Source: Lucinisca nassula (lineage: Eukaryota; Mollusca; Bivalvia; Lucinida; Lucinidae). Taken from it: 64,000 nt of DNA. The position numbers and the translations under genes were made by a program. The notes beneath the pieces were generated by a model. That model was not told the origin of the DNA, searched no databases, and was given only the letters and a program-made list of their open reading frames with translations. This document shows, in pieces, positions 9,936 to 19,465 of the stretch (positions are counted from its first letter, which is position 1; the number at the start of each line of letters is the position of its first letter). The stretch spans positions 121,985,846 through 122,049,845 of the forward strand of contig OY757011.1 of NCBI GenBank assembly GCA_963580285.1. The letters run 5' to 3'.

Positions 9936-11250
9936 TGGTAGGGTAGGGAAGGGTAGGATAGGAGTAAGGTTAAGGTAGCAGTAGGGGTGGAGTAGAGGTA
10001 GGATAGGGTAATATAGGGGTAGGGGGTTGGGGTAGGGTGGGTTAGGATAGGGGTAAGGGGTAGGATAGGGTTTATATGCATGGACAGTCCGACTCACACC
10101 ACTTTGCCTGGACAGGCTTAGACATTCTAAAAGATTTACCAGTACTCATGTGCAGTCGGCATCATGCTGCCCAATCTATTTTTCAAAGCCCCATGGACGG
10201 GGGCTGATAGTAGGGTGGGGGGATAGATGGTCGGGTAGGGGTATGGGTAGGATAGGGAAGTGTAAGGTTTAGGGTTAGGGGTGGGGTAGGGTAGTGTAGG
10301 GACAGGGTAAGGAATAGGGGTAGTGTAGGAGTAAGGGGTACGAGTGGAGTGGGGTAGGATAGGGCTGTGTAGGGGTAGGGTAGAGGTAAGGGGTAGGATA
10401 GTGCAGTGTAAGATAAATGGGTAGGGGTGGGTTAGGGCAGGGATATGGTAGAGGTAAGGGGTAGGGTGAGGTTATGGACCTGTGGTATGGGAAGGGGTAG
10501 GGTTATTGGGTGGGGAAGGTAGGGGTAAGAGGAAGTGTATAGGGTAGGGGTAGGGGGCTGGGGTATGGACAGAGATATGGTAGGGAGTTGGGGTAGGGGT
10601 TAGGGGTATGGTTGGGGTAGGTAGGGCTATGGTAGCAGAAGGGGTAAGAGGTAGAAGCTGGGGTAGGGGTGGGGTAGCATAAGGAGTATGGTATGGGTAA
10701 GAGGTAGTGGCTATGGTATGGATAGGGGTATGGTATGGAGTGGGTAGGTAGGGGACTAGGGGTAAGGGTATGGTTTGGGTAGGTAGGAATATGGTAGCAG
10801 AAGGGGTTGGGGCAAAGGGGTAGGGGCTTGGTTATGGGGTAGGGTATGGGACGGGGTAGGTAAGGGTGGGGGTATGATAGGGGAATGGGGTAGGGTAGGG
10901 GTAAGGGCTGGGGTATGGTAGGGGGTGGGATAGGGTAGGGTTAAGGGTAGGGTTGGGATAGGGTAGGGTATGGTAGCGGAAGGGGGTGGGGGTAAGGGGT
11001 AGGGGCTGGGTGGGGTAGGTGTAGGATTTGTGGCTTGGGTATGTTAGGGGTAAGGTATTTGGGAATGGTGTAGGTAGGGGCCGGGGTGGGGTAGGTGGGG
11101 GTTAGTGGGTGGCGGTATGCTAGGGGTAAGGGGGTAGAGGGTATGGTAGGGGAAGGGGGTAGGGAATAGGATAGGGTAGGAGTATGGGGTGGAGTAGGGG
11201 TAGGGTAGGGGTGGGTAGAGGCTAGGGAAGGAGGCGGGTAGGGTATAAGG
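9936..11250 (+). repeat. 1.3-kb G-rich GGGTA-like array
   Basis: More than a kilobase made almost wholly of degenerate GGGTA, GGGGTA, GGATA and GGGTAA steps on the plus strand, with hardly a C. Interrupted once, at 10076-10210. It follows the end of repeat copy A, and copy B ends in a short version at 16623-16685. Runs of three to five G every 5-7 bases meet the simple G-quadruplex pattern over most of the length. The long proline/threonine-rich minus-strand frames are artefacts of the composition. Confidence 0.92.
10076..10210 (-). mobile_element. S3 retroposon fragment inside the G-rich array
   Basis: On the minus strand it reads GGGCAGCATGATGCC, GAGTACTGGTAAA, CCTGTCCAGGCAAAGTGG, GAGTCGGACTGTCCATGC, the order found in S3 copies such as 29872-30163. 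G-rich repeat resumes on both sides. Confidence 0.75.
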
Positions 11251-12110
11251 ATGATCGGTGTGATGTCACTTCCGCTTGGGTCCACCATTTTCGGAGGTGT
11301 AAACAAAGGTATTATGGTATATGACCTTACCAAATGCGCACATGAAATATTTTAAATCTGTCTCAAGCCTCTGACTAAGACTTACTCTTTCATATTGTTC
11401 GGTATATTTCCTTTTATTTCTGATGATTGTCGATAAAAAATCAGACACATTTTGCTTTTAAAACTGTTTAAAAATGATCAAATTCTAGCGATAAAAACCT
11501 AAGCTTTCACCTCCAACAAATGAGAAAAATGGCGGGAGAGATAACCGTTTTTTGTTTCTTTTTACTGAAGAGTTCCCTGCCGGCTGTCCTTATAGGGTAG
11601 GGTGGTAGGATATAGGATAGAGTTGGGTTTCCCCTTGCTTGACTCCTTCCTTGAAGAAATTGCCTTTCCTTTTACTACTACACAGACAAAGCAAAAGCAT
11701 GTGATATAGTCGAATCAGAACTGTTTACTGGTGAAACGTCCTTAGACAATCCTTCACCAGGAACCATACAGCTTCTAATTTCAAATGAGTGACAAAATGC
11801 TTAAAACCTCTGTTCCTCTTTCAAACAAAAAAATCCCCGTTCTCCAGTCTATGTTTTGTTGTTCTATTCAGATCAGTTTGTCTGCGAATAGTGTCGTTCA
11901 GTGACGTCACTGGTTTTGGCAGGAATCAAAACATTCCGAAATGAAATCCAATATGGTGGACAGATAAAATACAGAACCTATCGCTTCGGGGATATTTTTA
12001 GGATAATATTATATATTTTTGGGCTTATTTTGAACAAATGAAGACACAGAACAATACAGTTCTGTGACTAACATTGGGTGACAACTGACTAACATTGGGT
12101 GACAACATAA
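11251..12110. other. Non-coding stretch
   Basis: No gene recognised. A short echo of the G-rich array occurs at 11595-11630 (TATAGGGTAGGGTGGTAGG). Two ATG-rich pieces (GTGACGTCAC, ATGGTGGACAGATAA) and otherwise AT-rich sequence give no supported feature. Confidence 0.5.
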
Positions 12111-12111
12111 A

Positions 12112-12848
12112 ACCGGTCGGGTATAAAAGCCAAGCCCGCGCCAGGCCGGGCCGCAGAGCCAAAAATGCCGATCCGAAGATTTTATAATATGTGTCTTGTT
12201 ATAATTATGATATATATTGTAGTCAGTTGGGTATCAAATTATTATAAATAACATATTTGATAACTGCACGAAGGTTTATCTCTCTATATTGATTAAATTT
12301 CTTGTAATAAAGTTTTTCCGAAATTGAGGGGTATAAAAGCCAAGGCCGGGAAAAATGATATTTCTTAATTTCTTGCAAATGTACAGGTTAAAGTACTTCT
12401 TTTTGTCCTGAAAACATTGGAATTTGATTATTGTCATCATTTGTCAATAGAAAAATATAACAAACTTATAAGACTACCTTAAATGATCAATTTCCTTATT
12501 TTCTAATTGTTTCGATTTTTAGATTGGCTTAATTAAAGAAAACGACCGAAAAGGACCGAAAGGGAAGAGAATTTTGTTTTCTGCTAGCTTGAATTAAAGA
12601 AAAATAAAAAAATATAATTTTTTTCTTTATCATTTTAATATACACATACATGTTAACAAATATAACAATCGATTTTTATATTTCTTTAACATGTTTAATT
12701 CCAGCTTGCAGTAACAATCCTTTTTTTTCCTTTTCGGTACATTTCAGCCGTTTCCTTTAGTAAAGTTAATCTAAAAATAGAAACCATTAGAAAATCAGAA
12801 ATTTGATCATTTAAGATGATTTCGATGTTTATTATATTTTCTATGTAA
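12112..12848. mobile_element. Foldback element E, copy 1 (right arm truncated)
   Basis: Starts with GGGTATAAAAGCCAAGCCC and repeats that motif at 12330 (GGGTATAAAAGCCAAGGCCG). The arms pair about a centre near 12630: left CCGAAAGGGAAGAG ... AATTAAAGAAAAATAAAAA, right TATTTCTTTAACATG ... CCTTTTCGGTACATTTC. The right arm stops at TTTTCTATGTA (12848), whereas copy 2 (26769-27706) continues. No coding capacity. Confidence 0.78.
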
Positions 12849-13885
12849 CCTAGACTCATGGGTTTTGACGCACTTAAGCATTAGGTGATGTGTCATAAGT
12901 TTAACTTGCAACTCCCAATACACTGGTTTTGTGTAAGACATACATGGACTTCTAGCAAATTTTTGTATATTATTTAAATATTTTTGCATCAACTGTCTTT
13001 GCAGAAATTATAGGTGAAAAAGGATCACCATGGTGACTGTCATTTAGGCTAACGGTCATATGAAATGACGCATCTGACAATCTGCCATTTTTCTTGCAAG
13101 ATAATTACTTAAGTTCAACAATAATACCAGGGCTGTGTTCAGAGATCTTTATTTGTCTGTAAAAACAAAATAAAATGACAAGAATGACTGTTGTTTGACA
13201 CCTGAAAGAATTTAAATAATCTTATCCTATTTTGCAAATGGCCGCCATTTATATGTCCTTGTTTCAGTGGGTAGGGAAGTTGCGGTGCTTGTTTCACTTG
13301 CTTGCATAGAGTAATTAATATACCAAAGGTCTGCATCATTATATATTTTCTTTAATAGTATGTTCATTATCACTGACAAGAATTTTCTTGGAATTCTTTA
13401 CACTTGGCAACATGCAAACACACTGAAAATTACTTCACAAGTTTCTCTTCTTCCTGTTCCAACATATTTTTATATTAGACGTGATATTAGTTTGAAAAGT
13501 AAAAATTTGTATACACTAGCAATTCATTGAAACAAATTGCATGTGAACTAATGCACCAGGTGACACTTTAACATTGAAAACATGGCTTGTTTCAGTTGCA
13601 CCTTTGGTTTTTAAATTTTTATGCTTCAATTTGAGGAAAAAAGTGCCTTATGGATTTCTCTTAAAGATTTGAGCAGTCAGGGTAAAACTGTTGTAATATT
13701 CCAGGACAATCCTTTAATTTCTCATAAATTACCCAGATGTGACACTCTAATGTTGTTCTACCAAAATGATGAGGAGGTATTGCAAATTAGCTTCTGTATG
13801 TAAGTCCAAGAATAGGAAGAAACTTGTTGGTGCGTCAAATTAGATGTGCGCCAAAATACATTACAGGATGATACGATTAATGGAC
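12849..13885. other. AT-rich stretch with no recognised feature
   Basis: About 1 kb without repeats that I can match elsewhere in the window. Short open frames (for example 13139-13339 on the minus strand and 13621-13803 on the plus strand) have no recognisable motif or codon pattern, and I do not call them. Confidence 0.45.
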
Positions 13886-14139
13886 ATCTCGGCCCCTAAC
13901 AAACTCGGCCCCTGACAAACCCGGCCCCTGACAAACTCCCGACCCTAAAAACTCAGTCCCTAGCAGCATTTAGGTCTTAAAATACGATGTTTTTGTTTCC
14001 GAGAATCAATTTGGAAGGTGGAAAGGTAGTTTCACAGAAAGTTTGAGCATATTTATTGTTTTTAATACGAAACCTTATCCACGATAAAAGATAGCGGAAA
14101 CTCATGCTGTAATTGGGGCAGTGTTGGAATTGAGTGTGG

Positions 14140-14492
14140 CATCACAAAAACATGCCTATATAATTTTGACCACCTGCAACCACACTTTTATATAGTAAAA
14201 CTGGGGTTTACAAGGGTTTATATCAATTTACTTTTTTCTTCTCAAAAACATAGATTGTTGGTTCTTGTAAGAACCGCCTTGTTGATGCCGTTTTTACAAG
14301 TACCCAAATCTGTTTGCTCAAAAACATAGATTGTTGGTAGGCCTACTTGTTACAATTGCCCTGTCAATGTGGTTCTAACAAGTACCCAAAATCTATGTTT
14401 CATTTGAAATAAGAAAAATATGTTCATGTTTCATTTGAAATTTTTCATATTTGGGAGGTGAAAAATGTAATATTTTAGAATAGGCGTGTGTT
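14140..14492. mobile_element. M2-family MITE, expanded
   Basis: Opens CATCACAAAAACATGCC and closes near AATAGGCGTGTG. The hairpin core (CTTGTAAGAACCGCC ... TTTTTACAAGTACCC) is followed by a second diverged core (CTTGTTACAATTGCCC ... GTTCTAACAAGTACCC), an internal duplication not found in the 280-bp copies. Confidence 0.65.
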
Positions 14493-14559
14493 TTTTGTTT
14501 TTTTTGTGATATTAACATTTTCAGTGTAAAACCAAATGTAAACCTATAGAAAACAATAT

Positions 14560-14855
14560 TCGCCCCGCCTATCAGGGCTTGGAGAAATAGTTTGGGCTGC
14601 ATGATGCTTCCACGCAGAGCTGAATCTGACCACACACGAGTACTGGTAAACTACTTAGAAGGACTAAGCCTGCCCAGGCAAAGCGGTGTGAGTCGGATCG
14701 TCCAATGCATATAAGCCTTCTGGTTTCATCGGGCGGCAGGGCTTGAGATGTCATTTTATCTCAATGTTGGGTAAAAGTCCCACAAAATTGAAAGCAACGT
14801 CTCCAAAATGACCTAAATAGTGTCGTTAAACCCCAATTCAAACAAACAAAAACAA
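14560..14855 (+). mobile_element. S3 retroposon, complete, with 14-bp target duplication
   Basis: Flanked by a perfect direct repeat, ATAGAAAACAATAT, at 14546-14559 and 14856-14869. Body landmarks are GGGCTGCATGATGCTTCCAC, GAGTACTGGTAAAC, CCTGCCCAGGCAAAGCGG, GGGCTTGAGATGTCATTT and a C-A rich (CAAA)n tail. A long flanking duplication and an A-rich tail indicate LINE-dependent retroposition. The head is not clearly a tRNA, although GCGGTGTGAGTCGGA recalls a B box. The minus-strand frames across this family are artefacts. Confidence 0.82.
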
Positions 14856-14917
14856 ATAGAAAACAATATAGTTCATGATATACATGGTTCTCCACGATCT
14901 GATTGTGCGTTGGCGAC

Positions 14918-15130
14918 GTTCATTACGAAATCACTCCTATACATTTTTGGGCCAAAAATGGAAATTTTAAGATGAAAAATTGTGATATTTTTCTTAGTTT
15001 TGCTCGAAACATAGATTACGGGGGCTCAATAGAACAGCCTTGACGGTTCTATCGAGTACTCACAATCTGTTTTTTTTTGGTTTTGTTCTGCTTTTTTAGC
15101 AGACATAAGAAAAATAATGGGACATTTATA
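14918..15130. mobile_element. M2-type MITE, diverged
   Basis: Begins CATTACGAAATCACTCC, contains GATATTTTTCTTA and a shortened core (TCAATAGAACAGCC ... GGTTCTATCGAG). It ends in a region with an expanded T run and AGACATAAGAAAAATAATGG. Weakly matched to 872-1151. Confidence 0.5.
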
Positions 15131-15762
15131 ATCTTATTATAAAATTTAATTATTGATGCTTTGAGGCGTTCCTTTTTTGACATAGCTACATTCGTGTCAA
15201 GATTTAGTTTAGTAGAGCAGCAAATGTTTTTTGCTCCATTCTTCTATTTCATTGGTTAAAATAAGGTAGTATATATTTGCATTTTAAGTGCGATCGTCAC
15301 AGTTTGAATTTGACAGTGGGGATAGAAAGAAGAAATTCTTGTTGAAAACTGCTAAAAACCCATCCCACCCACCCATGCATGTTGTTATAGCATAATTATC
15401 ATTATTTGTTTTGCGTTTTTGAAAGATCTCTCATATATATTTATTCCTTTCAATCCCTAAAAATGATAATAAAAACAAAATGGTTCAATTTTTGTATTAA
15501 AGTGCGCAACAGAACATACTACTATAGTCTCTGGCAGAGATGTAATTACACACCAATCAATCAATTAGTTTAATAATTACATCGGAAGGTGAGTGACAGT
15601 GGACCCACAGCAGCGTGTCATACACTGTTTCAATCAACGGCATTAGGTTCATTCAACTCATGTGAGATGGGTTACTCATAATTTCATCAAAATGAACGTT
15701 AAAAATATGTGTAATAGTTTGATAATATGTCAATTCCAACACTAATATATACATATTCTAAT
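15131..15762. other. Interior of foldback C, unrecognised
   Basis: AT-rich sequence without a coding signal or any repeat I can match elsewhere in the window. Confidence 0.4.
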
Positions 15763-16166
15763 TTTAGGGGTGAGTTTGTCAGGGGCCGGGTTTGTAGGGG
15801 CTGAGTAGTCCTGTACAACAAGACCCTACTGATGTTCAGTCACTCCGTAGGGTCTTGTGTCCTTCCATACAAAAACTGGAAATTCTGAAAATCACATCGA
15901 TATTCAATATTGGTGGCATGATCAATAAAAAGTATATAATCATATGATGAATAACATACAAATCTTATGTTTAGCAAAGCAACTTTCTTGTTTTTAACCT
16001 GTAAGTGCATGTAAACGTTAACTTTCACAAAACGCGACTCTATCCAGGGTCGCTGATGTAAACAATATGGCCGTTCATTTCCGTAATTTGTCTGGTGAAT
16101 CCCGGTGATGATCGTAAAGGCAAAGATAAAACCCAGTTCTTGATTTTCCGTACCGTGTATGAGAAT

Positions 16167-16229
16167 AGAATAGAATTGTTTATTTCACCAATTATGAACC
16201 CTCGTGGGTACATAAAAACTACATGCAAC
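16167..16229 (-). mobile_element. 63-bp LINE 3'-end scrap
   Basis: Inserted at GAGAAT, which is duplicated at 16161-16166 and 16230-16235 and present once in copy A (9792). It begins with an (AGAAT)n run and reads TTGTTTATTTCACC, as expected for the reverse complement of a LINE 3' end with its microsatellite tail. The parent family was not identified. Confidence 0.55.
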
Positions 16230-16374
16230 GAGAATTTTCTGTCTGTCTGCTTGGCGTACTCAGAGGGGGGAAATAATAAATGTGTTTGACCTTGTTGCTG
16301 CGAATCTGCAGTTTCTAGAACTGAAAATGGTGTAGTTTACTGATATGAACTTAGGCACAGCCTTAATGCTGTAG

Positions 16375-16610
16375 TTTTTTTTTTTTTTTTTTTTGGTTTT
16401 ACGACCCTTTCAAGATTATTTCACTCATATCGAGCCAATCGTTTATCAGAGGTGGGCGAAAACCGGAGTACCCGGAGAAAAACCACCTGACCTTCCGTTG
16501 CAGAACTTGGCGTCTCACATGTGACCTGAGCGAGGCTTGAACCACAGCGGTGAGAGACCTAATGATCAAGAGTCAGCGCTCTTAACCACTAGGCCACGGA
16601 GGCCCGTTCA
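16375..16610 (-). mobile_element. SINE S1, complete, with 12-bp target duplication
   Basis: A perfect direct repeat, TTAATGCTGTAG, lies at 16363-16374 and 16611-16622. Copy A of the host repeat has a single TTAGTGCTGTAG there. Read on the minus strand, the head is tRNA-like: box A TGGCCTAGTGGTTAAGAGCG and box B GTGGTTCAAGCCTCG, about 45 bases apart. The body AAGGTCAGGTGGTTTTTCTC, CCGGGTACTCCGGTTTTCGC follows, then AATCTTGAAAGGGTCG and an A tail (T run 16375-16393). This is a Pol III-type SINE; other copies are at 484-606 and 47843-47960. Confidence 0.9.
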
Positions 16611-16686
16611 TTAATGCTGTAGTGGTAGGATAGGGAAGGGTAGGATAGGAGTAAGGGTATGGTAGCAGTAGGGGCAGGGGTATGAA

Positions 16687-16943
16687 TGGAGCGTGATAGC
16701 TCAGTGGTTCGTGCACTTGCCTCTGATGCTAGAGGTCCCGGGTTCGATCCCCGGCAGCGGCGATAAAATTTCGGTGTCCGAACACGCTCCATTGGCATCA
16801 TTTGCAGGGATGAATGTCATAAAGTGCACCGTTCTTCGGATCGGGACGTTAACTGGAGGCCCCCTGTGCAGGGAGAACCATCCCCTCTGCAGGTTAAAGA
16901 TCCCTACCGTAATTACATGATTACTGTGTAGGCTTTCATCCTG
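16687..16943 (+). mobile_element. SINE S2 head and body
   Basis: The tRNA-like head at 16689-16762 has box A TAGCTCAGTGGTTCGTGCAC and box B GGGTTCGATCCCC. The body has CGGATCGGGACGTTAA, AGGCCCCCTGTGCAGGG and TTAAAGATCCCTACCG. It breaks off after ATCCTGCAA at about 16940. Its tail resumes at 18550 (CTGGAGTGTATGTAAT), as shown by the unbroken minus-strand copy at 46529-46826, where CCTGCAA runs directly into CCTGGAGTGTATG. It is therefore split by S4 and LINE-A. Confidence 0.85.
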
Positions 16944-17098
16944 CAAAGTGAGTGTTTCAGTTTTACGTCCCACCAACAGCTAAGGTCATACGGAGACGGG
17001 ACCTCGGTTTAAAGACTCATCCGAAAGTCTGGAGAAGCCCGGGATCAAACCTGCGACCCCTGGTTTACAAGGCGAGTAGCGTAACCACTCGACCATAT
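16944..17098 (-). mobile_element. SINE S4 (tRNA-headed), minus strand
   Basis: On the minus strand the head reads TGGTCGAGTGGTTACGC (box A) and CGCAGGTTTGATCCCGGGC (box B). A body follows with TTTCGGATGAGTCTTTAAAC, CGAGGTCCCGTCTCCG and TGGTGGGACGTAAAACTG. It lies between the S2 body and the LINE-A coding region. The first methionine of the downstream 438-codon frame falls inside this SINE and is spurious. Confidence 0.8.
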
Positions 17099-18369
17099 AT
17101 AGTAAGCAACATCAACAAGCACTTAGCCTTTGAGAGCATTCTTGCTGACTGTCAACATGGTTTCCGGAGTCAAAGGTCTTGCGAAACGCAGCTTGTTCAA
17201 TTTTACCATGACATTGTGAGCAATCTGGATGGGGCCATAAATCGTGGCCACAAACAGACTGACTTGATCATCATGGACTTTGCTAAGGCCTTTGACAAGG
17301 TACCTCACAGAAGGCTATTACATAAACTGGAGTACTATGGGATAAGAGGATCCACGCATAGGTGGATTAGCTCATGGCTCTCTGGGCGCTCACAACAAGT
17401 TGTACTTGATGGCCAAGCGTCTGATCCAGTCCCTGTTTTATCTGGAGTCCCCCAAGGTTCGGTCCTTGGACCGGTCCTTTTCTTGGTTTTCATTAATGAT
17501 CTCCCCGATAATATCAGGTCATCGGTCCGTTTGTTTGCTGATGATTGTGTCCTGTATAGGAACATATATTCTCCTTCTGACTGTCTTATTTTACAAGATG
17601 ACCTGGATCAACTTGCACAGTGGGAGGCCGATTGGCAAATGAAGTTCAATGTGGCCAAATGTCACTCAATGAGAGTGTCACGACACCCTCCGGACAAGCA
17701 AATTAAGTTTGACTATACTCTTCACCAGCAAGTTTTGGAGCATGTTCAATCCGCCAAATATCTTGGTATCACCATCACTGACGATCTTGATTGGGGTCAA
17801 CATATCTCAGAGATTACATCTAAAGCAACTAGGACTTTGGGATTCCTTAGACGGAACTTGGCTTTTGCACCTAGGCAGACAAAGGATGTTGCATATAAAA
17901 CATTGGTTCGCCCTCAACTCGAATATGCATCACCCATTTGGCACCCCTATGTTAAAACTCAGACTCAGCAGGTGGAGAAGGTGCAGAGGACAGCTGCTCG
18001 ATGGACCTGTAGGCGATGGCGAAATAGAAGTAGCGTCGGTGACATGCTTAATGAGCTAGAGTGGCCGTCCCTGGAGGCCCGTCGTGAGCAGTCCTCTTTA
18101 ACCTTCTTCTACAAGATACACTCTGATTCAGTGTCTATTGATAAAGATAGGTACTTGACCCCTGTAACAGTGTCGACCCAAACAAGGGCATCAAAATTAA
18201 ACGACTCACAATATCGTAGATACCAGTCCTATAGTTTTTTAGATACCAGTCCTATAGTGATGCCCTGAAGAACTCGTTTTTTTCCTAGAACTATTCCCCA
18301 ATGGAATAGTCTTCCCTCCTCTGCGGTGAATGCCAAGTCCGCAGAAGAGTTCAAAGCCCGCACAGTGTA
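17099..18369 (+). pseudogene. LINE-A reverse transcriptase, 5'-truncated
   Basis: Encodes the reverse-transcriptase half of a CR1/L2-like LINE ORF2. Visible blocks in order are QHGFRSQRSCETQLVQF, DLIIMDFAKAFDKVPHRRLL, GVPQGSVLGPVLFLVFINDL, the catalytic box LFADDCVLY (about 17530), a thumb region with YLGITITDDLDWG, and FVYKTLVRPQLEY-like sequence near 17905. The endonuclease and the first polymerase blocks are absent, and the similarity begins only near 17101, where it abuts a SINE. Two lesions lie near the end: a 21-bp tandem duplication (18217-18259, TACCAGTCCTATAG twice) and a frame change in the T run at 18276-18282. Beyond them FPRTIPQWNSLP and a stop near 18369 follow. The region is a dead copy. 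Confidence 0.9.
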
Positions 18370-18547
18370 AGATTGGGTCTCAGAGGTATGCGTTTTAGGA
18401 TACCTCTGTTATGCAGATTGTAAATAGTTTTAAGGACGCATCCAGTGCCTCTCTTTTTTCTTTTCAGCTAAATTCTAAATTTTAGCCACCCAATCAACTG
18501 AGGTAATGGCCAGATATGACCGACTCAGTATAAGAAGATAGATAGAG
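18370..18547 (+). mobile_element. LINE-A 3' UTR and tail
   Basis: Ends CAACTGAGGTAATGGCCAGA, TATGACCGACTCAGTATAAG, AAGATAGATAG. The same end occurs alone at 46936-46993. The final (GATA)n is the expected LINE 3' microsatellite. Confidence 0.78.
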
Positions 18548-18632
18548 ACCACGGAGGCTGGAGTGTATGTAATATACACCTGCGGTCATGGTCAAATATG
18601 ACCGACGCAGTATCAGAAGATAGATAGATAGA
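18548..18632 (+). mobile_element. SINE S2 tail, separated from its body
   Basis: CTGGAGTGTATGTAATATAC, CACCTGCGGTCATGGTCAAA, TATGACCGACGCAGTATCAG, AAGATAGATAGATAG. This matches the tail of the intact S2 copy at 46529-46600 and closely resembles the LINE-A 3' end just upstream. Confidence 0.78.
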
Positions 18633-18779
18633 ATAACGTATATCTTTCGAATAAGACAGCATACTTTGCAAGCTCCTTTGTAGTCTTCATTTTTTCTTTT
18701 AAAAGTAGGAAAAAAAAACAGAAATTAAAATCCCCGCCTTAGGTTAAAGACAAAAGGTATCCGGTTTTGGAAGACTATT

Positions 18780-18925
18780 CATTCACGGTCCGTTTAGCCA
18801 GGACGTTAGTGCGTAAGTTTACCGAAACGGACCTAATTACCGCGGGTCGTTTCGCCCTGATTTTGGTGCGGGTCGTGGTCGGGTATAAAAGCCAAGGCCG
18901 CTTTTGTTATAATTTAGATATATAT
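18780..18925. mobile_element. Foldback E copy 2, left outer arm
   Basis: Contains GGGTCGTTTCGCCC and GGTCGGGTATAAAAGCCAAG, then TTTGTTATAATT and GATATATAT. This equals the start of copy 1 (12112-12220). The next expected bases, GTCAGTTGGGTATC, appear only at 26768, after LINE-B. The right outer arm at 27680-27720 is its inverse (CTTGGCTTTTATACCCGACC, GTTTCGCCC). Confidence 0.72.
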
Positions 18926-19465
18926 CAAGATAAAAGCTGATGGGGCGCATGCGTGGTGGACGGAGAAGAAGCACACTTTCCGGCTGAGAGAAAAAATTTA
19001 TCAAGATTTAAAGTTTTCATGGACTAAAGAGAGAAGCTAGAACAAATACTGGCTTTGATCATTTGTCAATAGGATAGGGAAACGATAAGTGGTGTTTTAT
19101 TTGTACATTTTCTATGTATTTGTATGTGAGACTTGCCATTGCCCGTGCCACACAGACAACGAACTAGTAGTCGGAGGGTGCAATTCGGACAAGAAAAAAT
19201 TTGTAAAGTTGATGGAAAAATTTATGCTTCCTAATGTTTCCTAAGATGAATAAACAATCAAACTAGCAACATTAAGGTCTGATGAACGTTTTTTGAGCTG
19301 GATTCTGTTCCGATGAATAAAATTTTGATATGGATTCTCTGCGTGAGTCTGACAGTTAATTTTTTCACCGGAGCCTTTCCGACTTGTATCTTTTTCTTCT
19401 CAACAGCATATTCTTGCAAAATAAATTCTCTTGCTCAATTAAAATGGAACAACTACCCAATTATC

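Larger units (their letters stand above)
8924..9945 (+). repeat. 1-kb dispersed repeat, copy A
   Basis: Begins TAGTCCTGTACAACAAGACC and contains a 12-bp inverted repeat (ACAAGACCCTA ... GTAGCGTCTTGT), GTAAACAATATGGCCGTTCA, AAAACCCAGTTCTTGA and GGCACAGCCTTAGTGCTGTA before the G-rich array. Copy B at 15806-16660 has the same order. Copy A alone carries the 0.5-kb insertion at 9023-9533. Copy B alone carries a SINE and a LINE scrap, so each serves as the other's empty site. Confidence 0.82.
13886..15805. mobile_element. Foldback element C with iterated arms
   Basis: The left end carries CGGCCCCTAACAAAC, CGGCCCCTGACAAAC and CGGCCCCTGACAAAC in tandem, then CTCCCGACCCTAAAAACTCA. The right end (15763-15805) is the inverse: TTTTAGGGGTGAGTTTGTC, AGGGGCCGGGTTTGTAGGGG, CTGAG. 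The arms therefore consist of a 15-bp motif repeated several times, and most of the 1.9 kb between them is made of other elements (two M2-type blocks and an S3 copy). Confidence 0.7.
15806..16660 (+). repeat. 1-kb dispersed repeat, copy B
   Basis: Follows copy A (8924-9945) from TAGTCCTGTACAACAAGACC through CCGTTCATTTCCGTAATTT, AAACCCAGTTCTTGA and GGCACAGCCTTAATGCTGTA to a short G-rich end. It lacks the 0.5-kb insertion of copy A but carries two private insertions, 16167-16229 and 16375-16610, each with a target duplication. Confidence 0.82.

Noticed and set aside
9936..11250. Telomeric repeat
   Set aside because: The units are degenerate GGGTA/GGGGTA and not TTAGGG, and the block is interstitial, attached to a dispersed repeat, and interrupted by a SINE-like fragment.
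10941..11333. Pro/Thr-rich 130-residue ORF on the minus strand
   Set aside because: Pure product of the G-rich array; no non-repetitive domain.
16689..16762. Possible functional tRNA gene
   Set aside because: It has clear A and B boxes but is continuous with a SINE body found again, with the same head, at 46529-46826; it is a SINE head and not a tRNA gene.
16952..17100. Start of a 438-codon reverse-transcriptase ORF with an upstream methionine
   Set aside because: The first 50 codons read through an antisense SINE (S4). Homology to reverse transcriptase begins only near 17101.
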